DNA of 64,000 nucleotides from Sporobolomyces roseus. Its lineage: Eukaryota > Basidiomycota > Microbotryomycetes > Sporidiobolales > Sporidiobolaceae. The translations under genes were made by a program, and so were the position numbers. Positions 20,925 to 32,189 of the stretch are shown one piece after another; positions within the stretch are counted from its first letter, which is position 1; every line of letters begins with the position of its first letter. Location of the stretch: contig JADILM010000005.1 in the NCBI GenBank assembly GCA_016617785.1, positions 372,001 to 436,000 of the forward strand, in the 5' to 3' direction. Under the pieces are notes generated by a model. That model did not search any database. It worked only from the letters and a program-made list of their open reading frames with translations, and was not told where the DNA came from.

Positions 20925-23795
20925 TCACCTCCTCGACGATTGTTGCTGCAATCGACAAAGATTCAGCTCTGCAGTAGGCAAAGAAAAGAAATGAGAACTC
21001 ACCCAAGAAGGGTATAGAGCAGAAGCGCTTTGTGAAGTAGTCACGGGAGCGAAGGGATCGAAAGGCTCAACGATAGATTCCATATCGTCAATCGCTTGAG
21101 CTCGGCCTCCTTTCATCGCTGAACGAGGTCGAGTGACTGCAGAGTCTTCGAGGGAGAGTGTGTCGATATCGGAACTGGGTACAGCCATCGACCAAGCTGC
21201 GATTCGCGAAGCTTTGGCATTATCGATCGCAGGTTTCGGAGCTGCGGGAACGGGTTTGACTCGTTGCACAGGCTCTTCATCTTCTTCGACGACGCTATGA
21301 CATCGGACGAGCAATCAGTGTTGAGGTATCCATAGAGCGGAGAAGAAAGAAGACATACTGATTTTGTCGAAAGCTATTAGCGACACTGTTCCTCCTAGCA
21401 CGACGAGGCTGAGGCGGAGCTTCGACTTTTTCCCAGCTCTCGTCAGACTGGTCTTCTACACGTCGAGAAGTCTTGGTCGAGCTGAATCGTTTCTTGAGAA
21501 TCTCTGCTTCTTCTTCGGCGATTTGTCTCCGGTATCAAGGGGCAGACGTCAGTCTCGGTGGTCTCGCGTCACAAAGAAGCAGAAGACAAACGTACGCTGC
21601 CAACTGCTTGCGCTTCTCAAGGTCTCCGTTCATGCTTTCCCTCCTCTTTTGACCTTTGCCCAAAGACCTCATTTCGTAAACAGGTTCCCTTCTCGGCGGA
21701 TCCTCTACATATCGACGATCGTCTCTCCCGTCGTCATCATCGTACACCTCGATTCGACGAACGAGACGAGGAGGTTCAGGAGGGTCTCTCCTCGAAGTTC
21801 TTCGATCTTCGTATCTCGGTTCCTCGACGTAACTGTCACTCCTTCCTCTTCCATCACTGCGTCTCAAGTAATGCTTCTCATCGTATTCGACCGTCTCTCC
21901 CGGGTAGTCTCGCGCGCGACTCCTGCTTCTGCTCGCACTTCGACTCCTCGACCTCCTTCGCGCACGAGATCGACTCCTTCTTCTCGACCTCGTATCGCTT
22001 TCGTATCCTCTGTCGTCGTCGTCGTCGTCGTATCTTCTCCTACCTCTCGAGTCATCGGAATAGTCTGATTCGGCGGGGACGGAAGGTGCAGAAGGTCGAG
22101 GTCGAGAAGGGAGAGTGGAAACGGGTTGAACGAGCTCGACGGGCTGGACAACTTGATAGACGGGTTGAGGAGCGTAAGAAGGTGCACGAGGAGGCATTTG
22201 AGGTTGTTGAGGGATCTGAGGTTGTTGAGGGATCTGAGGTTGTTGGGGGATTTGGGCTTGAACGATGGGTGTTTGCGAAGAAATTGGAGGAGTTGCGAAG
22301 TATTGAGGTTGGGCAGGTTGAGGTTGGGCAGGTTGAACAGGAGGTTGACCGTAAGCAGAGTAGGGATTCATGGTTGAAGGAGGTGCAGAAGCCGAGGGAG
22401 CGGGAGGGATCGGATAAAGAGGATAATTCGAGGGAGGGGCAATCGATGGAGGACTGAATGAGGGAGGTGGAGGATTCACAAGATAGTTTGTAAGCGGATA
22501 AGTGGGAGGAAGTGGTGGAGATTGAATAGGTTGAGCCTGAGTAGCGGTTGCAGGCGGATCTTGAGCGATCACGACCCAAGTCCATTGTCCGTTTTCTCCA
22601 GGTTTCCAATGCCCTCGAGCGCCATTTTCGAGGTCTGAAGAGAATTGAGGAAGCGGGATAGTCGAGGGAGAGGGAGCTGGAGGGAGCTGATAGTTGGGAG
22701 GAGGAGGCTGCTGAATTTGAGCTTGTTGTTGAGAAGTGTAGTAAGCTCTCCATTGTTCTGCTACGTTTGGATTCGCTTGAGTCGGAGTAGCAGCTCGAGG
22801 TGGAGCGGGAGGAGGTGGTCCAGGGAAAGGGGGAGCTTGTTCGAAGGGATTCTGAGATTGAGGCATCGGAGATTGAGCATATTCTCGTCTGAAAGTATCG
22901 GGAGCCGAAGCGGGAGCTCGAGGATACTGAGGTCTACCTCCTTCGACTGGACCATAACTCGACGATTGCGAACCACCGTAGAAGGGAGGGCGAGGAGGAA
23001 CGAGACTTTGCGAAAGTTGCTGAGTCGAGTACGGGTCACGTGGAGGCTCGTTGTAAGTCGATTGACCTCCATAGTTGGACTGAGGGGGCGCCGAATACGA
23101 ACTTTGAGAACGAGCGTAATAGTCTTGAGGAGGTGGAACAGCTTCTTGCGGGTAGTTTCTAGGGGGAGGAACGTTGTTTGACCAACTTTGCTGTTGAGGT
23201 GCTGAACCATACTGAGACTGTTGAGGCTGCTGGCGAGGAGGAGGTGCACCGTAGGGATCTGTCATCAACCATGTGGGTCAATTGCTTGCCAAAACACCGG
23301 TAAGAGAAAACGAAAAGAAAGGAGAAGCGAAAGCTTACCTTGGGCTTGAGGATAGGGCTGGTCGTAGATCGGTTGTTGAGCAGGTCGACTTCCGTACTCG
23401 TCTACGCGAGAGGGAGGTGCTCTCGAGGATCGGTCGTCGAAAGTTGACCCTCCTCCTCTGTTCGAGTCTTGATACCTTTCCTCCTCTCTCCTCACACCAC
23501 TCCCTCCCCCGCCTCCAGTCGTCGATCCGTAATCATCATACGATTTACTGCTTTCCCTCCGATCCGTGTCTCTGTATTCATCGTATTTCCTCGATGAGCT
23601 CGAGTAATCCTTATCTGAAGAATATTTCTTGTCCCGTTTCGAACTCGAAGAACTCTTGCCGTAATCGTCGTAATCGTCGTACTTGTCTTTACGGGATCTT
23701 GATCTTGACCGAGAAGAGTCCTTACGCCGGTCCCTCCGAGACGACGAACGGTCATCATAATCATCGTACTTGCTACGCCTCGAAGATGAACCCAT
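20925..23795 (-). CDS. Large disordered Pro/Gln- and RS-rich protein
   Basis: I do not recognise a family. The start MGSSSRRSKYDDYDDRSSSR opens a Ser/Arg/Asp/Tyr-rich first exon. The second exon is a 500-residue Pro/Gln/Tyr-rich stretch, then an RS-rich block (RRRSRSRARRRSRSRSASRS), acidic-basic runs (YDDDDDDRGYESDT) and QKRRESMNGDLEKRKQLAA. Splicing continues the frame into QIAEEEAEILKKRF and SWEKVEAPPQPRRARRNSVA, then VVEEDEEPVQRVKPVPAAPK and FDPFAPVTTSQSASALYPSW. The last exon boundary is uncertain, so the stop at 20925-20927 is probable rather than proven. The only plausible folded element is a short predicted coiled coil around AAQIAEEEAEILKKR. RS and Tyr/Gln-rich composition suggests an RNA-associated or condensate-forming protein; this is inference. 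Confidence 0.65.
22201..22254. repeat. In-frame 18-bp minisatellite (PQQPQI units)
   Basis: Three tandem 18-bp units encode PQQPQI repeats on the minus strand within the Pro/Gln-rich exon. A second, 15-bp duplication encoding QPAQP lies at about 22308-22337. Both keep the frame. Confidence 0.8.
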
Positions 23796-24241
23796 CCTTC
23801 AGAGATAGATGAACTTGCGGAAGTAAGGAGGAAAGCCGGAGGTGTCGCGTGGAGAGGGTCGAAAAGTGAAAGGGGTCTGAATGGAGAAAGTGGGCGAGGA
23901 AGAGGAATCAAGTCAGCGAGATTGCAAGCTAGATAAGAGTCAATGGACTCACATTGACAGTACCTCCACCCGACACACCCTCACTACAGAGGAGATGGGT
24001 TTGAATGACAGAGAGAGGGAAGAGGGAAAGAGAAAGAGAGAGAGAGAAACAAGTTGGCGTCAAGTGAAAAGTGCACGAACTTCGAATCGACCGAATTCCG
24101 CGGCATCGTTCGGAGTGACCCCTATCTTGCAAGAGCGACGACGACGAGGGTATAAAGATAACCATGTTTGTTGCAGTGCGAGTGGGAGACAGGGAGAGAG
24201 AGGGAGAGAGGGGAAATCTACTAGAATCTTTATTTTACCAT
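23796..24241. other. Intergenic, same-strand
   Basis: This 446-bp stretch holds the promoter and leader of the disordered-protein gene and the 3' flank of SPF1. It contains AG-rich simple sequence near 24015-24050 and 24185-24215. No coding feature is seen. Confidence 0.5.
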
Positions 24242-27200
24242 CTACTCGTCTTTCTTTACCTTTTCGACTAGTTCCTGCTCCTGCTTCTGAGCGATCCTCC
24301 TAGCTTCTCTTCGCTCTGATCCGCGAGTGATGAGCTCTTTGGGAGTCGTGTCGCCGAAGAAGTACTTGAGAACGATATCCGAAATCCAAGCTCCTCCGTA
24401 ATCGAGTACCATTGTCACGCACAATCGAAGTCGGAACTGAATCACGACAAGATCGTCAGTTATGAAAGCACTCCGAGTGAGAAGAAGAAGGCGTACAGCT
24501 GAATCCATGTCGACGAGTTGGAGCCATCTGTTGAACTCCGGAACGAAATCGGTCGCTCCGGAGAACGCGACTGCTGCTACTCCCAACAATCCATAGTAGA
24601 GTGCAGAGTTCTCCGTGATACCCTCTCGGAAAGGTCGACCTTGGAAATTGATGGCGAAAGTCGAAACTTGTTGAGAGAGGGAAATGAGGTAGATGCAAGA
24701 ATTGAGCAAGTTGGGAGAGAACTTGGCTTCGAGATCGACGATGACATCCGCTTGACTACAGATCGAGGGAAAGGAGTGAGTGTCAAGCTCGAGAGGTGGG
24801 CAGGGAAGAGAAAGCTTACGGATCAAAGACTTCGCAGAGATTGGTCAAGTAAATGAACGCAGCAACATGAATCGCGAATTGAGTGAGAATCGAAGCGACG
24901 ACGTAGAAGTTGAAGATAGTGCTGAGAGGTCGTTCCTTCGAGAGCTTCTCGACGGGCTGCAAAGAAATACTCCCATCAGCACTCAATCGAGAGAAAAAAA
25001 AACGAGTTTCAGACTTACTCGTGCTCTCGAGATACACATGAAGCAGACACTCATCAAGATACCGGTGATCGTGACTTGGTAATCTCCGAATTTGATACCT
25101 TGAAGGTATTGAACCGAGAGAGCCCAGGCGGAAATCAAGCAGTTCAAAGCGAGAATCTTGTACATTTGAATCGTAGCGACGAGAGTGCAACGACCTTGAC
25201 GAATAATGTTGACGACTACGATAAGGCGATGATGAGCGGGTACCAAGAAAGGGAGAAGCGAAAGGGGAACGTACTGGCAACGACGTTCGCGAGTTTCGAA
25301 GTGAAAGGAGCGGCGACTGAGGCATCTCCCAACTTGATTTGAGGTACTTCAGACTCTTCTTCGAGGTTCGAGAGTTGATCCGTGATTTGTGAAACGTCGA
25401 ACTGAGCCGGACACTCGAGGCTCAGCTTCTGGTCGACTAGCTGAGAACAAGAATGACAAACTCACCTTGCTGACCTTTCCTTGCGAACGATCCTTCGCCG
25501 TGTTCTTCGCAGCCTCTTGTTGAGCCTTGACAGCATCAGGGAAGAGATCTGCGATAAGAGCAGGAACGGGAGGGGGAGCTTGACCAAATCTCGAAGTAAT
25601 TCTCAATTGTTGTTCATACATCTTCTTGACTCGTTCCTTCTTTTGATGTTCGAGGATCGCCTTCAAGTCATCTTCAGTACCGTTAAGGAGAGCGACACCG
25701 ATGTTGGCTTGCTTGAGTGCTCCGACATCGTTTGTTCCATCTCCAGCCATGAGAGTGACGAAACCGAGAGATTTGAGAGTTGTAAGAATGAACTCCTTTT
25801 GAACAGGGGAAACTCGAGCGTAGACCCAGGTGTGTTGAATCAGGATGTGCCATTGTTCGGGTCGGTCGGCGTATTGCTTGAGTGCAGCTCCGGTCATACA
25901 GATATCGTATTTGTCGAGAAGCGATTGATCGATAGGTTCAGAGGGGTCGACGGGAATGATCTTCGATTCATCGGGAGTACGCCAGGTGAGCTCTGTCAAT
26001 CGGTTCACCCCTGCATCAGCTGGAGGTCGTCAAGATGCGTGAAAGATCGGACTGACCAGTTTCATTCTCAGCTCCTTCCTTGAGATCCAAGATCAAGACC
26101 TCTCGATCGACAATCTCGACTTCCCTTGCGACGTGAGCGGCAGTGAGAGGGTTGTCTCCAGTGATCATGACACAACGGTGAGAAGAATCGGCGAGATCTT
26201 TGAGAGTTTGAATAGCGTCGGGCTTGAGAGGGCAGTGGAAAACGAGGAAACCGGCAAAGATGAGAGATGATTCGACTTGTTCACGAGAGACGGTAGTGAT
26301 CTGTCAGATTGATCTCGTGTCAGCTTTTCGAAGCGAAAAATAGAGGAGGAAGGAAAACTCACCTCTTTAGCAGACATGCCATCCGACCACTTGTAACCCA
26401 AAGCCAAAACCCTCGAACCACGTTGAGCAAACCATTTGTAAGTCTTTTCATAATCCTCTGGTACGTCCTTGTACATCTTCTTGAGAGTCTCAGGAGCTCC
26501 CTTGACCGAGAACAAGACCTTGTTCTTTCCATTGAGGGAGACGTTCGAGATGGTCGACATTCGCTTGAGTTGGGAAGAGAATTGGAAGCGACGTTTGACG
26601 GTGATCGACGGTGAAAGGGAAGAGTGTGAAGCTTCGTCCGAGGTAGGGGCGATCTTGTCTCCTGATGAAAGTTTCCAGTTCAACGCGTCGAGAGTCGTCT
26701 TTTCCATTGGGTCTCCTACTACTCCGTCGTCGAGGAGAACGAGAGCGTGGGCGGAAGCGAGAGTGAGAGTCGTTTCGATCGAAGTGTCGGTAACTGCAAC
26801 GAGGGTTTTGCTATCCTTCGAGCTGTGATCCGAGAGGGCAAGGCTCAGTTTCGAGAGCAGATCGAACAGAGGCGTGCAAATCAGACTCACTCAACGCCAG
26901 CAACTCCTTCTACGACGAGGTTCTCTCCAGTGATTGTACCGGTCTTGTCGAAACAACAAATGTCGACTCGTCCAGCGAAAGGAATCCTGAAAGGTTCGGT
27001 ACAGAAGATGGCTGTGAATGATCTCGCGACGATTCAGCCTATTGCCTCTTGAAGAGGCTGTAAAGATCGCTATTCACTCACAATATTTACTGAGAGCGAC
27101 GAGGGAAGCGTTGACTGCCATTGTGAGTTCCATAGGGAGTTCAGGAGGTACGACCGAAGTGATAATGATGACACAATCGAGTAAGAGTTTCGAACGTTTA

Positions 27201-28960
27201 CGATCTTGTTCAACACCTGTGAATGTCGCGCAACGTTCGATCAGCTCATCAAAATTGAGAGATAGAACAGTTTAGAGGGGGAAACTAACCTTTAACCCAA
27301 ACATAAGCTGAAGCAGCCAATGCAAACACCAACAAGAAAGCGATAAAGAAGAAACTCTCCATGTTATTCGCACTAACCGTTTCTGTCGAGAAAATCATCG
27401 TCCTAATCAACTGTCCCTGACTCGTACCGAAACCCGTCCTCAACACGACTGCCAAACAACCTTGATCCGGAGGTGAGAGTTCGTCCTTCTTTTCAGAAGT
27501 CGTCGATTGGAGTACTTTAGTTCCTCCGAATAAAACGGAATTGCGGTCTACTCCATCGATGTCGAGCGTGTCGGAAGGGGTGCGAAGTTCGATGGATTCT
27601 TTGAGGAGAGGAGTGGATTCTCCGGAGAGCATGGCTTCGTTGACGATACAGGAACCTCGGAGAAGGAGTAAGTCGCAAGGAATTCCAGAATCATCTCCAG
27701 TTCGCACTGTGGAAGAATAGTTCGGGCTCAGCACAAGTCGGGAGTGATGAGGAACAACAAAGACTCACCGATAGATACGAGGTCTCCAGGTAAAAGTTCA
27801 TCAGTTTGTACCTCGATCCAAGTCTTTTCCCTCCTGACCATGATTCCGTAAGGTTTGATCGACATACTCCTGAACTCTCCAACGGTTTTCAAACGCTGTG
27901 ATGTTACCCCTCATCTACATCAGCCACCGTACTGAAGAGACAATGTAGGAAGAAATGAGAAAACTCACCTGAAAAACGGTAGTACATTCGAAAACGATCA
28001 ACATGAACAACGTAAACAACGAGTAATACCAATATTCATCCATGCACCACAAACCCGCACAAAACACTTGAAACACAAAGAAAGGTGCGACAGCGTGTTC
28101 TGCAAACAATTCACCAAAAGTAGGAACTGGGATGTCGAAAACGTTTTTGCCGTACGAAGTTAAAGATTGCTTGACTTCTGAAGAGGTAGAGAGACCTTTC
28201 GTCGATTGAAATGTGGAGAGCGCGGGAGAGGGAATCGTGTCGCATGGGTAAGAGATTCGGGAGAATGTACGAGAGGAAGGAGAGAATAGGTATTTGTCGC
28301 GTTGGTAGGAGAAGAAAATGATGGGTGATTGTCCTTCTCGCTGTAGGACAATCATCTCCTCTTAGTACAAGCGGAAAAGAGCGAGAACTGAGAGCGAAAG
28401 AGAGACTCACCTGAGTTCGTTCAAGCATACAAATTTCAGGTTTCCCTCTGTGTACCTTCGGTAGAACCATAATCCTTTGTGCTGTATCAATATCGTTGAC
28501 CTGTACAGAAAGGTCGTTCTTTGCTATCAGCTTCCCTTCGACGAGGAATAGATAGTTAGAATGAATCTTCGGCGTACCCTAATCGCTTCACCTCTCGATC
28601 TAAACGTGATACTCCATCTCGTAAACAAGAAACTCAAAGCATGACCTCCAAACAACAAGATACATAACAAGAAAGTCCATTCTACACATCCCAAGATTCG
28701 TCAGCTCCCCTTTTCTTTCTGCTTCAGAGAAGTGTCGAGAACTCACCGATTGATTTGATGTAGGTATCATAGTTCAACCACGCGTAATAAGCTAGAGGGT
28801 AGAGGTAGAGCCAGGGTAAGACGTAGACCCTGGTCCAAATTGGGAGAGGGTTCACGAGTCGGAGTGAATCAATATCGGGTGAATCTACTGATACTACTCC
28901 TCCCCAGAATGGCTTATTAGGAACTACAGCTGCTGTAGTTGTTGTTGTTGGCCGAGCCAT
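24242..28960 (-). CDS. SPF1: P5A-type ATPase Spf1 (ER transmembrane-helix dislocase)
   Basis: This is a P-type ATPase of the P5A subfamily, which sits in the ER membrane and extracts mistargeted tail-anchored or moderately hydrophobic helices. The start at 28958-28960 reads [19 protein letters not shown] and continues with [19 protein letters not shown] N-terminal helices. The actuator motif appears as [13 protein letters not shown], the SGES form usual in P5A. The phosphorylation site is the [10 protein letters not shown] block encoded near 26930-26960. Nucleotide-binding and hinge motifs include [15 protein letters not shown] and [20 protein letters not shown] (hinge [10 protein letters not shown]). 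The C-terminal membrane domain ends in [20 protein letters not shown] and a Lys-rich tail VEKVKKDE. The gene carries many short introns; overall length (about 1200 residues) is as expected for the family. Confidence 0.93.
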
Positions 28961-29336
28961 TCCCTTTTTGTCGAAGAAGAAGGTGGCGGAAGTAAGAAAA
29001 GTGGAGGAGGGAAGTCTGTGATTCGTGGCAGTCTTTTTTTCATTTTCGCAACGAGGAGAGAGAGGCGTCGCAAGTTCGGCAATTCTCACTTTTCTTTCTT
29101 CGTCCTCTTGGTAGTGAACTCGTTTATTTCGACAGGTTAGGACACGGGAGGGCGCGAAAGAGAGATACACAAAATTGAGAAAGGTCAAGTGCGGAAAAAA
29201 AAAAAGTGAAAACTCTCTTCGAGACTTTGCAGGATTTTTGAGATGCGAGATGCGAGGGAACGACAAGTAAGAGGGAGAGAGAGTATGTGACAAGACGAAG
29301 TGTGGAGAGTAATAAGATGAACGAGGTGAGGGTGTT
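28961..29336. other. Intergenic, SPF1 promoter
   Basis: This 376-bp stretch lies between two minus-strand genes. It contains an A10 tract near 29196-29205. No gene is seen. Confidence 0.5.
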
Positions 29337-30638
29337 TTAAGCAGTTGCGGGAACTTGAGGCAGAGGTACGAATTCATTTGATCGTTCGTATTCATACTGT
29401 GGAGAGCTCGATTCAACACTATAATCTTTCGAAGCGTTGGCAAGAGCGACTCACCATATCTAAAGCGACCTCACAACTCTCCCTGACGACTCTCGGTACA
29501 TCCATCCTCTTTGCGTACTCCTGCAGAATCGGGAAACATTCATCCGTCGCGATTCCACCTAACGCTTCCGCCGCTTCATGCCTAACCATATCCTCCTCCT
29601 TCTCTCTCCCCAACACATCAATTAAAGAAGGAACTGAATCTGGTGAACTCAATTGTCCAAAAACAAACGCAATCTCATGTCTAAAACCCCCTCCCCCCGC
29701 TCTCACTCTTTATCAGTTCTAGTAGGAAAATTAGGAGAAGGGGAAGGAAAGCGCTCTTACCGGAATAATGCAGAATCATCTTCGAACCCCTTCGCTAATG
29801 CTAAAACTGCTTCCCTCGATCCATCGTTCCTCAAAGCAAACATTGCTCGATACCTCTCAAACAACGATAACTTTGGATCTAGTAGCGTCTTTTCTAGTTC
29901 TGGGATTGAGGCGGATTCGGAGGAAGAAGAGGTAGGGAGAGCAGCTGAATGAGCGGCCGAGACGAGGGGGGAGTGAGTAGCTGGCGCGGGATCTATGCAT
30001 GGGTATTGACTACTCGTGTGAAGTGTGTCAGTGAGAGTTAAGGGAGAGAACGGTTGGGTGCGTACTTGGCAGCTTGTGCTTTCCCAGCTTCAGAGTTATC
30101 GAATTCGATCTTGTCCACTGCGATTTCACAAGTTTCTCGAATTGCCGCTTCTTCGTGGTTCAAATGGGCTCTGAGTACTTCCAGAGCAGCTGAATCTCCA
30201 ATTGCTCCCATAGCTTCCGCTGCCTATAAACTATATTGAGGTTAGCTCGTTGCGAAGAAAGGGAGAGAGGGGGGAGAGAGAGGGAACTCGCCTCGTGTCT
30301 AACCATGATGTGTTCATTCTCATCTTGTAGTACTTTGGTGAGGATTGGCAACGCTGCTGAATCTTTCAATTGACCTAAACAGTAGGCCAACTCGTGACCC
30401 AACAATGCACTTTCTCCATCAAAGCCTGCCACACTCACTTGCATTGTTATAAGCTCACGATCTGCTAGAGAGAGAGGTATCGAGGTGTAGCTGCTTTACC
30501 TTTTGATATGATCTCGATCGCTCGAGGACCTGCTAATGATTTCAGAGTAAAGAGTGCCCGAAATCGTTGAGCCAATGGAGTCTCGTTTGAATTCAATAAC
30601 TTGTCTAGAGGAGTATAGATATCTTCTTCTTCTGCCAT
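29337..30638 (-). CDS. LIA1: Deoxyhypusine hydroxylase (HEAT-repeat di-iron enzyme)
   Basis: This enzyme hydroxylates deoxyhypusine on eIF5A to form hypusine. The start [20 protein letters not shown] leads to HEAT repeats that supply His-Glu iron ligands: [30 protein letters not shown] and [14 protein letters not shown]. The repeat pairs are symmetric across the protein (N-terminal four and C-terminal four), as in known family members. The two halves are joined by a linker with a Ser-rich stretch ([20 protein letters not shown]). The last exon encodes a short tail ending [10 protein letters not shown]. The gene is divergent from MRT4 with a 256-bp gap. Length fits the family (about 330 residues). 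Confidence 0.92.
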
Positions 30639-30894
30639 TTGCCTATGTGTGGTGTCAAGTTGAGTGCGGTGGAAAGCGGTGCAAAAGAGAGAGATGAAAC
30701 TTTTCAAGGCGAGCTTCAAAAAAGAGCAAGAGAAGTTAACCAGTTCTAATCTAACCACTTCACTCCGCTACTCAGAACTACCGTTAGACTACTCAGTAAC
30801 CCTTCAAGACTACTCCTACACCGTCCCTCCCCCTCTAGATCAACTCTCCTCGCTCTTTCCCTTGAAACTTCTTTTCTTCCCTCAACTATTCAAC
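30639..30894. promoter_or_regulatory. Divergent promoter LIA1/MRT4
   Basis: This 256-bp gap separates two genes tied to protein synthesis (eIF5A maturation and 60S assembly). It is CT-rich toward MRT4. No specific factor site was assigned. Confidence 0.5.
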
Positions 30895-31841
30895 ATGCCC
30901 CGATCCAGACGTGACAAAGTAGTAGCCTTGACCGAAGTCAAAAAGAAGGGAAAAGCAGTGAAATCTGCCTTGATCGATTCAGTGAGGGAATCAGCGGATC
31001 AATTCAGTTACATTTGGGTCTTCCAAGTTGAACACATGAGGAACAACTTGTTGCAAGAAGTGAGAACCGCTTGGAAAGGGTCGAGAATATTCTTGGGAAG
31101 GAACGCAGTCATGAGGAAAGGGTTGGGTTCGACTAAAGAGGATGAATGTAGATTGGGAGTTTCGAAAATCGCAAATGTAAGAGTTCCCTCACTCTTTCAC
31201 TCAGTATACCAGACTGCGCTGATAGATCAGAATTTCGTCGGTAGATGTTGGAAGGTAACCGAGGATTATTATTCACGGATGAATCACCACAAGTAGTCCT
31301 AGAATGGTTCGAATCGTTCAAGAAGCAAGATTTCGCACGAACTGGAAACGTAGTAGACGAATCATTCTCCCTTCCCGAAGGTACATTCTCCTCTCGCTTC
31401 TCTCTTTCTCTCCCTCTCAACGCCACCCCCCGCTTAACCCTCTCTTGTGTGTTCGAAAATAGGTCCGATTAAAATCAATGAAGACCTAGCACCCCATTCC
31501 CTCGAACCACAATTCCGAAAACTTGGATTGTCCACCTCACTCCTGAGAGGAGTACCGACCCTCACTGCCCCTCACACGGTTTGCACAAAAGGAGATACCC
31601 TCAACCCTAATCAAGTGAATTTGTTGAAATTGTTTGGGAAAACTTTCGCTACTGTACGTTTTCCTACTTAGCTCCCTATCCTTTCTCTCAGTGTAAGATA
31701 GATGGCTGATAGGGGGTGGTCCGCGACATACAGTTCCAAATCATTCCTTTACTTGGGATTCACCTGACAGATGGTTCAATTGCGGGAGGTTCGATCGCTG
31801 AATCAATGGATGCAGACGAGGAGGAAGAGAAGGAAGAGTAG
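30895..31841 (+). CDS. MRT4: Ribosome assembly factor Mrt4
   Basis: This is a nucleolar paralogue of ribosomal stalk protein P0 that occupies the P0 site on pre-60S particles and is later exchanged for P0. The start MPRSRRDKVVALTEVKKKGK is typical. Following text includes SADQFSYIWVFQVEHMRNNL and RTAWKGSRIFLGRNAVMRKG (the rRNA-binding region). After introns come EGNRGLLFTDESPQVVLEWF and GPIKINEDLAPHSLEPQFRK. The C-terminal exon reads FQIIPLLGIHLTDGSIAGGS and an acidic tail DADEEEEKEE. The P-protein-binding C-terminal extension of P0 is absent, as expected for Mrt4. Confidence 0.93.
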
Positions 31842-32189
31842 ATCGTTGCGAATCATGTGTCTGGACCGAATGTCTTGAGAGGCAGAGAGAGACAGAGGCA
31901 GTAGTGTAGCGGGGGTTGTACGATTTCCCTTCATTTTTTTTGTACTTTTTGCACGATTAGACCTATTTCCCTCTGACCGTTTCGCAAGACCACTCGGAGA
32001 CGTATCGCATGTACGAGTCTTGAGGGAGGAATTGGCGAATGTGTCAAGCTCAATCAAAGCGAAACTTGCGAAGAGATGAACTCGAATGTCAAAAACACCG
32101 TCACCTAAAATCCACCCTCTCTCCTACTTCTCACTTTGTTCAACCCGATCAGCGCAGCTCAACGTCAGTTTCGACTAGTACTGAGGAGT
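31842..32189. other. Intergenic MRT4-TDP1
   Basis: This 348-bp same-strand gap holds presumed 3' and 5' flanks. An in-frame upstream ATG at 32136 would add 18 residues to the next gene. Confidence 0.5.

Noticed and set aside
21364..22457. Long plus-strand open frames opposite the disordered-protein gene
   Set aside because: They are antisense shadows of simple repeated codons (Arg/Ser, Gln/Pro), which give open frames on both strands.
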